Source: Paraburkholderia tuberum STM678
Lineage (GTDB): Bacteria; Pseudomonadota; Gammaproteobacteria; Burkholderiales; Burkholderiaceae
DNA: 64,000 bases
Direction: 5' to 3'
NCBI RefSeq assembly: GCF_902833905.1
Contig: NZ_CADFGP010000032.1
Location: 1 to 64,000 of the forward strand
Part shown: positions 8,216 to 16,645 of the stretch, in pieces
Position numbering within the stretch: position 1 is the first letter of the stretch
How the letters are laid out: every line of letters begins with the position of its first letter
Made by a program: the position numbers and the translations under genes
The notes under the pieces: model-generated
What the model was told of the DNA's origin: nothing
The model's database searches: none
What the model saw: the letters and a program-made list of their open reading frames with translations, nothing else

Positions 8216-8812
8216 ATGCCTGTCAATCCCGATCACGCGCCCCTACCGTCCGCTCCCGTGCTGCTCGAACGCTCTGTCGCGCTCGCGGACGAAGCCGCCA
8301 CGCAGGCGTTCGGCGCGCGCTTCGCACAGGCGATCGAAAGCGTGCGCGCGGCCTCGCATCAGGCACAGCCAGCCCAGCCTGGCACCGCAAGCGGCCCCGC
8401 GTTCCACGGCCTGCAAGTCCAACTGGTCGGCGACCTCGGCGCCGGCAAAACCACGCTCGTGCGCGCGACCTTGCGCGGCCTCGGCCACACCGGCCGCGTG
8501 CGCAGTCCGACCTACACGCTCGTCGAACCGTATGTGCTCGAGCGGCCCGCCGGGGAACTCGCGCTCTATCACTTCGATCTGTACAGATTCACCGATCCGG
8601 CCGAATGGGCCGACGCGGGCTTTCGCGAATATTTCGACAGCGGCGCGGTCTGCCTCGTCGAATGGCCGCAACGCGCGGGAGCGCTGCTCGGCGTGCCGGA
8701 TCTCGTCTTCTCGCTCGGGCTCGTCGGCAACACAGACGCAAACGCGGACGCACGCGTACTCGTCGCACGCGCTTATAGCGAATCAGGAAAGGCATGTCTC
8801 GAAAGATGTTAA
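8216..8812 (+). CDS. tsaE: tRNA threonylcarbamoyladenosine biosynthesis ATPase TsaE
   Basis: TsaE is the P-loop ATPase of the TsaB-TsaD-TsaE complex that installs t6A at position 37 of ANN-decoding tRNAs. The 198-residue product has a Walker A GDLGAGKTTL at 72-81, followed by VRSPTYTLVEPY, HFDLYRF and a Trp/Pro VEWPQRAG motif typical of the family. The first ~60 residues carry a variable Ala/Gln-rich stretch and make it slightly longer than E. coli TsaE. Its last codons overlap the start of the amidase gene by 19 bases, so the two are translationally linked. The same tsaE-amidase order is common in proteobacteria. Confidence 0.93.
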   Translation: MPVNPDHAPLPSAPVLLERSVALADEAATQAFGARFAQAIESVRAASHQAQPAQPGTASGPAFHGLQVQLVGDLGAGKTTLVRATLRGLGHTGRVRSPTYTLVEPYVLERPAGELALYHFDLYRFTDPAEWADAGFREYFDSGAVCLVEWPQRAGALLGVPDLVFSLGLVGNTDANADARVLVARAYSESGKACLERC

Positions 8813-10401
8813 TCAAACCATTCCATTCGATCGAATCGGCGGCGGGCGCAACGCATAACTGGCGGCGCCGGCAGATCCTGCGCGCCGGTGCGTCGACGCT
8901 GGTGCTCGGCCTCGTCGCCCCGCGTCTCGCGTTTGCGAGCTCGGTGCTCGGCGTGCGCGTGTGGCCCGCGCGCGACTACACGCGCGTGACGATCGAATCC
9001 GATCAGCCGCTGCAGAACACGCAGCAACTGCTGCAGGGACCGGACCGGCTCGTCGTCGATCTGAACGGCCTCGACCTCGATCAGGCGCTGAAGGAGCTGG
9101 TCTCGAAGATCACACCGAACGATCCGCAGATTTCGTCGGTGCGGGTCGGGCAGTATCAGCCGCACGTGGTGCGCATGGTGTTCGACCTGAAGGGCTCGGT
9201 GAAGCCGCAGGTGTTCGCGCTGCCGCCGGTCGGCGCGTACAAGTACCGGCTCGTGTTCGACCTGTATCCGGCTGTCGCGCCCGATCCGTTGATGGACCTG
9301 CTCGCGCAGACCGAGCGCAAGCAGCAGGCGCTCAACGAAGAAAACAGCGCGCCGCCCGCGACGCTTGCCGGCCCCGGCACGGCGCCGCCGGTCGACAACA
9401 GCGAAGCGTTCTTCGAGCACTACGCGCAGAGCGGTGGCGCCGGCAATGGCGCCGCGGGCGTACCGCATGCGCCCACGCATGGCACGACGGCGCCGTCCGC
9501 GCCGGTCATTGCCGGCAGGCAGGCGGCGCCGTCCGCGCCCTCCGCGCCGCCTGCCACACTGGCGCGCAACAAGGGTGGCAACGCCAACAGCAACAGCACC
9601 GCACGCGGTCTCGACAGCAACGACGACAACCTCGGCGACAGCGGCGACACCTACGCATTCACCACACCGAAGTCGAGCCGCAGCAACACCGTGCGACTGC
9701 TCACCGTCGCAATCGATCCGGGTCATGGCGGCGAGGACCCGGGCGCGATCGGCGGCGCAGGCACCTACGAGAAGCACGTCGCGCTCGACATCGCGAAGAA
9801 GCTGCGCGCGAAGATCGACGCGCAGCCGAACATGCGCGCGATGATGACGCGCGACGCCGACTTCTTCGTGCCGCTGAACGTGCGCGTGCAGAAAGCGCGC
9901 CGCGTCGGCGCGGACCTGTTCGTGTCGATCCACGCGGACGCGTTCACGACGCCCGAGGCGAAGGGCTCCTCGGTGTTCGCGCTGTCGGAGCACGGCGCGT
10001 CGAGCGCGGCCGCGCGCTGGATGGCGAACAAGGAGAACTCGTCGGATCTGATCGGCGGCATCAACATCAAGTCCGACGACGCCACCGTGAACCGCGCACT
10101 GTTCGACATGTCGACCACCGCGCAGATTCGCGACTCGATGCGCTACGGCAACTTCGTGCTCAAAGAGATCGGCGACATCAACAAGCTGCACAAGGGCTCG
10201 GTCGAGCAGGCCGGCTTCGCGGTGCTGAAGGCGCCGGACATTCCGTCGATCCTCGTCGAGACCGCGTTCATCAGCAATCCGGACGAAGAGCGCCGCCTCA
10301 ACGACGACGCGTATCGCGACAAGATGGCCAGCGCGATCCTGACCGGCATCAAGCGCTATTTCGCGGCGAATCCGCCGCTCGCAAAGAGCCGCATGACGTG
10401 A
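8794..10401 (+). CDS. amiC: N-acetylmuramoyl-L-alanine amidase AmiC type
   Basis: This periplasmic zinc amidase cleaves the bond between N-acetylmuramic acid and L-alanine to split septal peptidoglycan. The 535-residue precursor starts with a long signal containing WRRRQILRAGAS, a twin-arginine-like motif followed by a hydrophobic core and LAFAS. An AMIN domain occupies about 50-155, a Ser/Ala/Asn-rich linker about 165-300, and an Amidase_3 domain about 305-525. In the last, IDPGHGGEDPGAIG supplies the first zinc ligands, followed by FVSIHADAF and a catalytic Glu in PSILVETAFISN. The start has an AGGAAAGG ribosome binding site inside tsaE. A second in-frame ATG four codons later is an alternative. 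Confidence 0.92.
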   Translation: MSRKMLIKPFHSIESAAGATHNWRRRQILRAGASTLVLGLVAPRLAFASSVLGVRVWPARDYTRVTIESDQPLQNTQQLLQGPDRLVVDLNGLDLDQALKELVSKITPNDPQISSVRVGQYQPHVVRMVFDLKGSVKPQVFALPPVGAYKYRLVFDLYPAVAPDPLMDLLAQTERKQQALNEENSAPPATLAGPGTAPPVDNSEAFFEHYAQSGGAGNGAAGVPHAPTHGTTAPSAPVIAGRQAAPSAPSAPPATLARNKGGNANSNSTARGLDSNDDNLGDSGDTYAFTTPKSSRSNTVRLLTVAIDPGHGGEDPGAIGGAGTYEKHVALDIAKKLRAKIDAQPNMRAMMTRDADFFVPLNVRVQKARRVGADLFVSIHADAFTTPEAKGSSVFALSEHGASSAAARWMANKENSSDLIGGINIKSDDATVNRALFDMSTTAQIRDSMRYGNFVLKEIGDINKLHKGSVEQAGFAVLKAPDIPSILVETAFISNPDEERRLNDDAYRDKMASAILTGIKRYFAANPPLAKSRMT

Positions 10402-10419
10402 TGTCGGCACACACGAAGC

Positions 10420-10453
10420 AATCACAAAACGGCCCTCCGGCCGTTTTGTGATT
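10420..10453. terminator. Bidirectional terminator between amiC and EamA gene
   Basis: Perfect 15-base arms (10420-10434 and 10439-10453) enclose a CTCC loop, with AAAAC/GTTTT inside the stem. It lies between convergent genes and should act in both directions. Confidence 0.8.
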
Positions 10454-10483
10454 CACGCTCGCAACCCGTGGCGCAACGGTTGC

Positions 10484-11365
10484 TCAGCGTGCCGGTATCA
10501 AGCGCTGCACGACCCAGCCGCCGAACACGTTGACCGCGAGCCCCGCCATCACGAGCAACGCGCCCGCCACCTGCATCGCAGACAGTTGCTCGCCGAGCAG
10601 CAGCGACGCCGACGCGAGTCCGACGATTGGCACCAGCAGCGAGAACGGCGCGACCTGGCTCGCCGGATAGCGCGACAGCAGACGGCTCCACAAGCCATAG
10701 CCGAGCAGCGTCGCGATAAACGCCAGATAGACAATCGCGAAGATCGACAGCGCGCTGATACCGGTCAGCGCGGCGGCGATCTCGCGCGGCCCTTCGAACA
10801 CGAACGACGCCGCGAAAAACGGCAGCGGCGGAATCAGGCTCCCCCACACGACGAGTCCGACCAGATCGACCTTGCCGACCTTCTTCGTAACGATGTTGCC
10901 GAGTGCCCACATGCACGCGGCGCACAGCGTCAGCAGGAAACCAGCGACGGACATCGTGTGGCCGCCTTGCAGGCCGATCACCGCGAGCCCCGCCGCGGCG
11001 ACCAGCAGACCCGCGACGTTCGGCAAACGGAAGCGCTCGTGCAGAAACAGCGCCGCGAAGATCAGCGTGAAAAACGCCTGCGCCTGAAGCACCAGCGATG
11101 CAAGCCCCGCCGGCATGCCGACGTACATCGCCGAGAACAGGAACGCGAATTGCCCGAACGAGATCGTCGCGCCGTAGGCGAACAGCCACCGCCACGGCAT
11201 CTGCGGCCGCTTGACGAAAAACACCGCCGGCACCGCAGCGAGCGTAAAGCGCAGCGCGCCGAGCAGCATCGGCGGCACGCCGTGCAGGCCGACCTTGATC
11301 ACGACGAAATTGACGCCCCACGCGAGCACGACGATCAGCGCGAGCAGCAAGTCCCTGGGCGACAT
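10484..11365 (-). CDS. EamA/DMT family transporter
   Basis: This is a 293-residue inner-membrane protein of the drug/metabolite transporter superfamily with two EamA repeats and about ten hydrophobic helices. It starts MSPRDLLLALIVVLAWGVNFVVIKVGL, the usual first helix of EamA exporters. Conserved family segments such as LLGALRFTLAA and, in the second repeat, YLAFIATLLGYGLWSRLL are seen. The amino-acid exporter YdeD/EamA group is the closest by eye, but the substrate is unknown. The ATG at the start of the first helix was chosen, since upstream residues in the frame are not protein-like. The gene is divergent from the pirin gene. Confidence 0.85.
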   Translation of the reverse strand: MSPRDLLLALIVVLAWGVNFVVIKVGLHGVPPMLLGALRFTLAAVPAVFFVKRPQMPWRWLFAYGATISFGQFAFLFSAMYVGMPAGLASLVLQAQAFFTLIFAALFLHERFRLPNVAGLLVAAAGLAVIGLQGGHTMSVAGFLLTLCAACMWALGNIVTKKVGKVDLVGLVVWGSLIPPLPFFAASFVFEGPREIAAALTGISALSIFAIVYLAFIATLLGYGLWSRLLSRYPASQVAPFSLLVPIVGLASASLLLGEQLSAMQVAGALLVMAGLAVNVFGGWVVQRLIPAR

Positions 11366-11531
11366 CCGGGTCTCCAAAGAAATGGTTCGATCTGGCAGTG
11401 TAACGGAGGCCGCAAATTCGCTTCGGTGCGCCCGCTCATGGCGAGCGTGCGCCGATGCCGTCGGCAGCGCGCGCGCGCAGTAGAATCGACCATTCGAGTC
11501 TTCTCCTTCCACTTTCCCGTCGAGCCTGCCC

Positions 11532-12407
11532 ATGACTTCCTCGATCAAAGCCGTCCTCAAACCGCACTTACGCGACATCGGCAATCTGACCGTGCGGCGT
11601 GTCCTGCCTGCGATGGCGGCGCGCCTCGTCGGCCCGTTCATTTTCTTCGACCACATGGGCCCCGCGACCCTCGAACCCGGCAGCGGCCTCGACGTGCGCC
11701 CGCATCCGCATATCGGCCTCGCGACCGTCACCTATCTGTTCGACGGCGCGATCATGCATCGCGACAGCCTCGGCTCCGAGCAGAAGATCGTCCCCGGCGA
11801 CGTCAACTGGATGACGGCCGGGCGCGGCATCGTCCATTCGGAGCGAACGCCGCCGGAAGACCGCGCGCGCGGCCAGACGATTCACGGCATCCAGACCTGG
11901 GTCGCGCTGCCGCTCGCCGATGAAGACGCCGAGCCGTCGTTCGCGCATCACGCGGCCGCGACCTTGCCGGTCGTCGAGCGCAACGGCGTGACGCTGCGCG
12001 TAATCGCGGGCACCGCGTTCGGCGCGGTGTCGCCGGTCGCGACGTTTTCGGGCACGCTGTACGTCGCCGCCGACTTCACGCCGGGCAGCGCGTTCGCGCT
12101 CGAACCGGAGCACGAGGAGCGCGGTGTATATCTGGTGGAAGGCGATCTGGAGATCGACGGCACGCCGCTCGAAGCGGGCCAGATGGCCGTGCTCGCGCTC
12201 GACGAAACCGTCACGCTCGCGAGCACGCACGGCGCGCGCGCGATGCTGCTCGGCGGCGAGAAGCTCGACGGCGAGCGCTTCATCGAATGGAATTTCGTCG
12301 CGAGCTCGCGCGAGAAAATCGAAGCCGCGAAGCTCGCGTGGACCAATCAGGAAATGGGCCACGTGCCCGGCGAAACCGAATGGATTGCGCTGCCGCAGCG
12401 CAAGTGA
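11532..12407 (+). CDS. Pirin family protein
   Basis: Pirins are bicupin metalloproteins, some with quercetin-2,3-dioxygenase activity and others acting as regulators of partner proteins. The 291-residue product has the N-terminal cupin with the metal-binding pattern HPHIGLATVTYLF (about 57-69) and GRGIVHSERTP (about 97-107), which give the three His and one Glu ligands. A C-terminal cupin begins near GTLYVAADFTPG and includes the EERGVYLVEGDLEIDG strand pair. Length is normal. The function in this organism is not defined. It lies about 95 bases upstream of the thioredoxin-like gene and may be co-transcribed with it. Confidence 0.88.
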   Translation: MTSSIKAVLKPHLRDIGNLTVRRVLPAMAARLVGPFIFFDHMGPATLEPGSGLDVRPHPHIGLATVTYLFDGAIMHRDSLGSEQKIVPGDVNWMTAGRGIVHSERTPPEDRARGQTIHGIQTWVALPLADEDAEPSFAHHAAATLPVVERNGVTLRVIAGTAFGAVSPVATFSGTLYVAADFTPGSAFALEPEHEERGVYLVEGDLEIDGTPLEAGQMAVLALDETVTLASTHGARAMLLGGEKLDGERFIEWNFVASSREKIEAAKLAWTNQEMGHVPGETEWIALPQRK

Positions 12408-12502
12408 CGGCGCTGGGCCGCGCGCGAATCACCGCATTGAATTCGCGCGATTCGGCCCCACGTAGCGCCTGTTCACAAACCGTTTCTATCGACGAGGACG
12501 CA

Positions 12503-13351
12503 ATGGACACCACTCTGGCCACTTTCGAACAGGACGTCATCAAGGCGTCGATGCTGGCCCCCGTGCTGGTCGATTTCTGGGCGCCGTGGTGCGGCCCCTG
12601 CAAGAGTCTCGGCCCGATGCTCGAAAAGCTCGAAGCCGAAGCCGCCGGCAAATGGAAGCTCGTGAAGGTCAACGTGGACGAGAACCACGAGCTGGCCGCG
12701 CACTTCCAGGTGCGCAGCATTCCGCACGTGATCGCGTTCGCCGACGGCCAGGCCGTCGATCAGTTCGTCGGCGTGCTGACGGAAGGACAGCTGCGCGAGT
12801 TCCTCGACCGGCTCGTGCCGCAAGGGGCGCCGGCCGCGCGCATCGAAGCGCAGACCGCGCTCGCCGAAGGCCGCCGCGACGACGCCTACGACCTGCTGCA
12901 AGCGGCGCTCGCTTACGACCCGGGCTTCGACGACGCGCGCATGGACCGCATCGAGTTACTGCTCGAAGACAACCGCATCGATGAGGCCCGCAACGAAGTC
13001 GATCTGCTGTCGCCGAAAACCACGCAAGGCATCGACGCGCGTTTCAACGCGATCAAGACGCGGCTCGACGCGGTGGACGCCGCCGCGGACCTGCCGCCCA
13101 CCGATGCGCTCGAAGCGCGTGTCGCCGGCCACCCCGACGATCTCGAAGCACGCTTCGATCTCGCCAATGCGTTTATCGCGCGACGCAAATACGCGCAGGC
13201 GCTCGAACATCTGCTCGCGATCGTGCAACGCGACCGCGCGTTCCGCGACGATATCGGCCGCAAGACGATGTTGTCGGTGTTCGATCTGGCCGCGCATCAG
13301 CCGGAGCTGGTGTCGCAGTGGCGGCGCAGGCTGAGCGCGTCGTTGTATTGA
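12503..13351 (+). CDS. ybbN: Thioredoxin-TPR co-chaperone, CnoX/YbbN family
   Basis: This family joins a thioredoxin domain to a TPR-like tail. CnoX acts as a holdase that protects proteins from oxidative aggregation and hands them to chaperonin. The 282-residue product has a thioredoxin domain at about 1-108 with an intact WCGPC active site (Cys30, Cys33) and cis-Pro in RSIPHVIAFADG. From about 115 come helical repeats (ALAEGRRDDAYDLLQAALAYDPG, VAGHPDDLEARFDLANAFIARRKYAQALEHLLAI read in parts). E. coli YbbN has lost the CxxC pair, but this one keeps both cysteines, so thiol-disulfide activity is likely. The ATG lies about 95 bases after the pirin stop. Confidence 0.88.
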   Translation: MDTTLATFEQDVIKASMLAPVLVDFWAPWCGPCKSLGPMLEKLEAEAAGKWKLVKVNVDENHELAAHFQVRSIPHVIAFADGQAVDQFVGVLTEGQLREFLDRLVPQGAPAARIEAQTALAEGRRDDAYDLLQAALAYDPGFDDARMDRIELLLEDNRIDEARNEVDLLSPKTTQGIDARFNAIKTRLDAVDAAADLPPTDALEARVAGHPDDLEARFDLANAFIARRKYAQALEHLLAIVQRDRAFRDDIGRKTMLSVFDLAAHQPELVSQWRRRLSASLY

Positions 13352-13371
13352 TCGATTGTGATGTTTTGCCC

Positions 13372-13420
13372 GATGGCAGCCTGGGTCAGCGCGGTTGAAA
13401 CCGCCGCCCGGGCTGCCATC
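13372..13420. terminator. Terminator between convergent ybbN and tcdA
   Basis: Outer arms of 14 bases (13372-13385 and 13407-13420) pair with one mismatch, and an inner GCGGTT/AACCGC stem sits in the loop. The tcdA stop codon overlaps the end of the right arm. The position between convergent stops supports bidirectional termination. Confidence 0.6.
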
Positions 13421-14277
13421 TAAACCGTCGCCTTCTTCGCCAGCTCCCGCAACACGTACGCTGCGGCCGCAAAACCAAAGCTCGCGGTCACGCACACGCT
13501 GGAGCCAAACCCCGCGCAGTTCAAGCCGACCGGCCCCGTATGCCCCGGCGACGTGCTCACGTGCTCGGCTTCTTCATCGATATCGCAGACGGCCGCTTCC
13601 GGATAGATCAGCGGCTCGTCGGAATACACGGCGTTCACCTTGAACTTCGCCTTAGGCCCGCGCGGAAAGCCATGCTGCTTGCGCAACTGCCCGCGCACCT
13701 TCGACAGCAGCGGGTCCTGGATCGTCAGCGCGAGATCGTCGATGCGGATCCGCGTCGGGTCGAGCTGACCGCCCGCGCCGCCGACCGTGATCAGCGGCTG
13801 CTTGCGCTCGACGCACCATGCGATCAGCGCGGTCTTCGTGCGCACGCTGTCGATCGCGTCGATCACATAGTCGAAGCCGCCGCCGAGCGTGGCCGCGAAA
13901 TTGTCCGGCTCGACGAAGTCCTCGATCAGCCGCACCTCGCAGTACGGATTGATTGCCGCGATGCGTTCGGCCATCGCTTCGACCTTCGGTTTTCCGTAGT
14001 TGCCGTCGAGCGCGTGAATCTGCCGGTTCGTGTTGCTTTCCGCGACGTTGTCGAGATCGATCAGCGTCAGCGTGCCGAGCGCGCTACGCGCAAGCGCCTC
14101 CGCGACCCACGACCCCACCCCGCCGATGCCGATCACCGCGACGTGCGCACCCTCGAATGCGGCGAGCGCGGGCGCGCCATACAGACGGGCGATGCCGCCG
14201 AAACGGCGCGCGCGGTCGGCGGTTTCGTTCGCGTCGAGGCTGGTAGTAAGATCGGATTGCGCGGCGGTGCTGGACAT
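13420..14277 (-). CDS. tcdA: tRNA threonylcarbamoyladenosine dehydratase TcdA
   Basis: TcdA is an E1-like ATP-dependent enzyme that cyclises t6A37 in tRNA to ct6A. The 285-residue product has RRFGGIARLYG near the start, the adenylation loop AVIGIGGVGSWVAEALARSGL-like block near 46-65, DLDNVAESNTNRQIHA near 73-88, and DYVIDAIDSVRTKTALIAWC near 130-150. A cysteine-containing NCAGFGSSVCVTASFG segment lies near the C-terminus, followed by a hydrophobic helix. A t6A synthesis gene (tsaE) is also in the window but not adjacent. The ATG giving MSSTAAQSD was selected. Longer upstream frames are Cys/Arg-rich and not plausible. Confidence 0.92.
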   Translation of the reverse strand: MSSTAAQSDLTTSLDANETADRARRFGGIARLYGAPALAAFEGAHVAVIGIGGVGSWVAEALARSALGTLTLIDLDNVAESNTNRQIHALDGNYGKPKVEAMAERIAAINPYCEVRLIEDFVEPDNFAATLGGGFDYVIDAIDSVRTKTALIAWCVERKQPLITVGGAGGQLDPTRIRIDDLALTIQDPLLSKVRGQLRKQHGFPRGPKAKFKVNAVYSDEPLIYPEAAVCDIDEEAEHVSTSPGHTGPVGLNCAGFGSSVCVTASFGFAAAAYVLRELAKKATV

Positions 14278-14543
14278 GATGGCAGGGCTCGAAAACACAG
14301 GCGGAACAAAGCAGGCGGCGGCGCTTTGGCAAATCGCCTGGGCAAATTGCTTTGGCAAATGGGGCGCGCAGCCCGTATTTTGCCTGAACACGTGAAAACA
14401 GCCGCGCAGGACCACGAGCAGCGACGCAATATTGCAGGCTTGCGCCGGCGCAACATGCGCCGCGCCATACGTTGCTCCGCTCGCGCGCAAAAACCTGACG
14501 CCTTAGCTATACTTGGCCCACACTGTAGCGTTCGCATAAGAAT

Positions 14544-15185
14544 ATGATCTCACTCGCCGAGCTTCGAAAAAACTACTCGCTGGGCTCACTGGACGTTGCC
14601 GACGTCAACCACGATCCGTTCCGTCAATTCGACACGTGGTTCCAGCAGGCCATCGACGCCAAGCTGCCCGAGCCGAATGCAATGACGCTGGCCACGGTCG
14701 ACGCGCGCGGCCGGCCTTCGGCACGCATCGTGCTCATCAAGGGCGTCGACGAACGCGGTTTCGTATTCTTCACCAACTATGAAAGCCGCAAGGGCCGCGA
14801 ACTGAACGTGAACCCCTACGCGAGCCTGCTGTTTCACTGGATCGAACTCGAACGCCAGGTGCGCATCGAGGGCCGCGTCGTCAAAACGAGCGAGGCAGAC
14901 AGTGACGCGTATTTCGCGTCTCGTCCGCTCGGCTCGCGGATCGGCGCATGGGCATCGAATCAGAGTCAGGTGATTGAAAGCCGTTCGCAGCTCGAAGTAC
15001 GCGAACGCGAAATCAGCCTGCAATATGGCGAAAATCCTCCGCGTCCGCCGCACTGGGGTGGCTACCGTCTGGTGCCCGACGCGATCGAATTCTGGCAGGG
15101 GCGGCCGTCTCGGCTGCACGATCGTCTGCTTTACACGCGCGCGGAAGAAAGCGCCAACTGGCTGATCGCACGCCTGTCGCCCTGA
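14544..15185 (+). CDS. pdxH: Pyridoxamine 5'-phosphate oxidase PdxH
   Basis: PdxH is the FMN-dependent oxidase that converts pyridoxine or pyridoxamine 5'-phosphate to pyridoxal 5'-phosphate. The 213-residue product shows MTLATVDARGRPSARIVLIKG (FMN and substrate contacts, in parts), FVFFTNYESRKGREL, SLLFHWIELERQVRIEG and the C-terminal PPHWGGYRLVPDAIEFWQGRPSRLHDR signature, read in pieces. Length and all family blocks are intact. It is divergent from tcdA across about 265 bases that carry no other gene I can support. Confidence 0.95.
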   Translation: MISLAELRKNYSLGSLDVADVNHDPFRQFDTWFQQAIDAKLPEPNAMTLATVDARGRPSARIVLIKGVDERGFVFFTNYESRKGRELNVNPYASLLFHWIELERQVRIEGRVVKTSEADSDAYFASRPLGSRIGAWASNQSQVIESRSQLEVREREISLQYGENPPRPPHWGGYRLVPDAIEFWQGRPSRLHDRLLYTRAEESANWLIARLSP

Positions 15186-15334
15186 CCGGTCGATGACCGG
15201 ACGAATGAGGCCGGCGGCGGCGCCAACGTAGCGGCGCGCGTCGGCGGGATTGCGTTGCGCGGCCCGCGGAATGCGCCGCGCCATGTCGCGATCCACATAG
15301 CTTTGCTTTAAATCAACGAACACGGAGAGATCAC

Positions 15335-16549
15335 ATGTTCTGGGAGAAAAAGCTGGCGCAGTGGGTTGAAGATGTCAAAACCACAGCTAACCTGCCCGCA
15401 CGCCTCGTGCTGTGGGACGGTCAGCAACACGACTTCGGGCAGTTCGCCGCGCCCCGGGTCACGCTACACGTGAAGAGCGCAACCGCGCTGCCCTATCTGC
15501 TCGAACCGAGCCTCGACAATCTTGGCGAAGCCTATGTCAAAGGCAAGATCGACATCGAGGGCAAGCTGTCGGACATCATCAATATCGGCTATCAGCTCGC
15601 GCGCAGCACCGTGACGAGCGCCGGCAAGCTCGCGCGCGTGCGGCGCTACTTCAATCACTCGAAGACGTCGGATAAGAAAGCGATCCAGTATCACTACGAC
15701 GTGTCGAACGAGTTCTACAGGTTGTGGCTCGACGAGAACATGGTCTACTCGTGCGCGTACTTCGAGACCGGCACCGAAGACCTCGCGACCGCGCAACTGA
15801 AGAAAATCGATCACATTCTGACCAAAATCCAGCTGCAGCCCGGGCAGCGTCTGCTCGACATCGGCTGCGGCTGGGGCGCGCTCGTGCTGCGCGCCGCGCA
15901 AAAGTTCGGCGCGAAGTGCGTCGGCGTCACGCTGTCGCAGAACCAGTTCGATCTCGCCACCGCGCGCGTGAAAGCGGCGGGCCTCGAAAACCAGATCGAT
16001 ATCCGCCTGCAGGACTATCGCGACGTCAAGGGGCAGTTCGACCGCATCACGAGCGTCGGCATGTTCGAGCACGTCGGCCGCAAAAACCTGCCCGGCTATT
16101 TCCAGAAGATGCACGATCTGCTCGCCGACGACGGCATCGCGATGAACCACGGCATCACGTCGAGCGACGCCGATAGCGGCGAAACCGCGCTCGGCGGCGG
16201 TGAGTTCATCGACCGCTTCGTGTTCCCGGACGGCGAGCTGCCGCACATCAGCCTCGCGCTCGAATCGATGCAGCGCGGCGGGCTCGAACCGGTTGACGTC
16301 GAAAGCCTGCGCCGTCACTATGCGCACACGCTCGACATCTGGGCGGAAAATTTCGAAGCCCACGCAGACCAGGCGCGCAAGCTCGTCGACGACGAAAAAT
16401 TCCGCATCTGGCGCGTGTATCTGGCCGGCTGCGCGTATGCGTTCGAAAACGACGACGTGTCGATTTTCCAGGTGGTGTGCCGCAAAGCCGGCCGCAGCGC
16501 GAAAACCCTGCCGTGGTCGCGCCGCTACATGTACGAAAAACCGCTGTGA
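15335..16549 (+). CDS. cfa: Cyclopropane-fatty-acyl-phospholipid synthase
   Basis: Cfa uses S-adenosylmethionine to add a methylene bridge across cis double bonds of membrane phospholipid acyl chains, usually on entry to stationary phase or acid stress. The 404-residue product has an N-terminal lipid-binding-like domain (about 1-110) and a methyltransferase domain with LLDIGCGWG at 173-181 and GVTLSQNQ soon after. The active-site Cys140 lies in MVYSCAYFE. MFEHVGRKNLP and YFNHS motifs are also present. A GGAGA ribosome binding site precedes the ATG. A short tandem repeat follows and covers the stop codon (16543-16575). Confidence 0.94.
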   Translation: MFWEKKLAQWVEDVKTTANLPARLVLWDGQQHDFGQFAAPRVTLHVKSATALPYLLEPSLDNLGEAYVKGKIDIEGKLSDIINIGYQLARSTVTSAGKLARVRRYFNHSKTSDKKAIQYHYDVSNEFYRLWLDENMVYSCAYFETGTEDLATAQLKKIDHILTKIQLQPGQRLLDIGCGWGALVLRAAQKFGAKCVGVTLSQNQFDLATARVKAAGLENQIDIRLQDYRDVKGQFDRITSVGMFEHVGRKNLPGYFQKMHDLLADDGIAMNHGITSSDADSGETALGGGEFIDRFVFPDGELPHISLALESMQRGGLEPVDVESLRRHYAHTLDIWAENFEAHADQARKLVDDEKFRIWRVYLAGCAYAFENDDVSIFQVVCRKAGRSAKTLPWSRRYMYEKPL

Positions 16550-16575
16550 CCCGGCTGTGACCCGGGTTGTGACCG
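16543..16575 (+). repeat. Short tandem repeat covering the cfa stop codon
   Basis: Three near-identical 10-mers, GCTGTGACCC, GCTGTGACCC and GTTGTGACCG, occur at 16543, 16554 and 16566. The first contains the cfa stop codon. It looks like a slippage-type duplication, and no function is evident. Confidence 0.5.
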
Positions 16576-16645
16576 GTCGCGCCGCGGCGGCGTGCATGGA
16601 GCGCGCGCCGCGGCGCAATTCTGATGAACAGCAGGCCGGACATTG

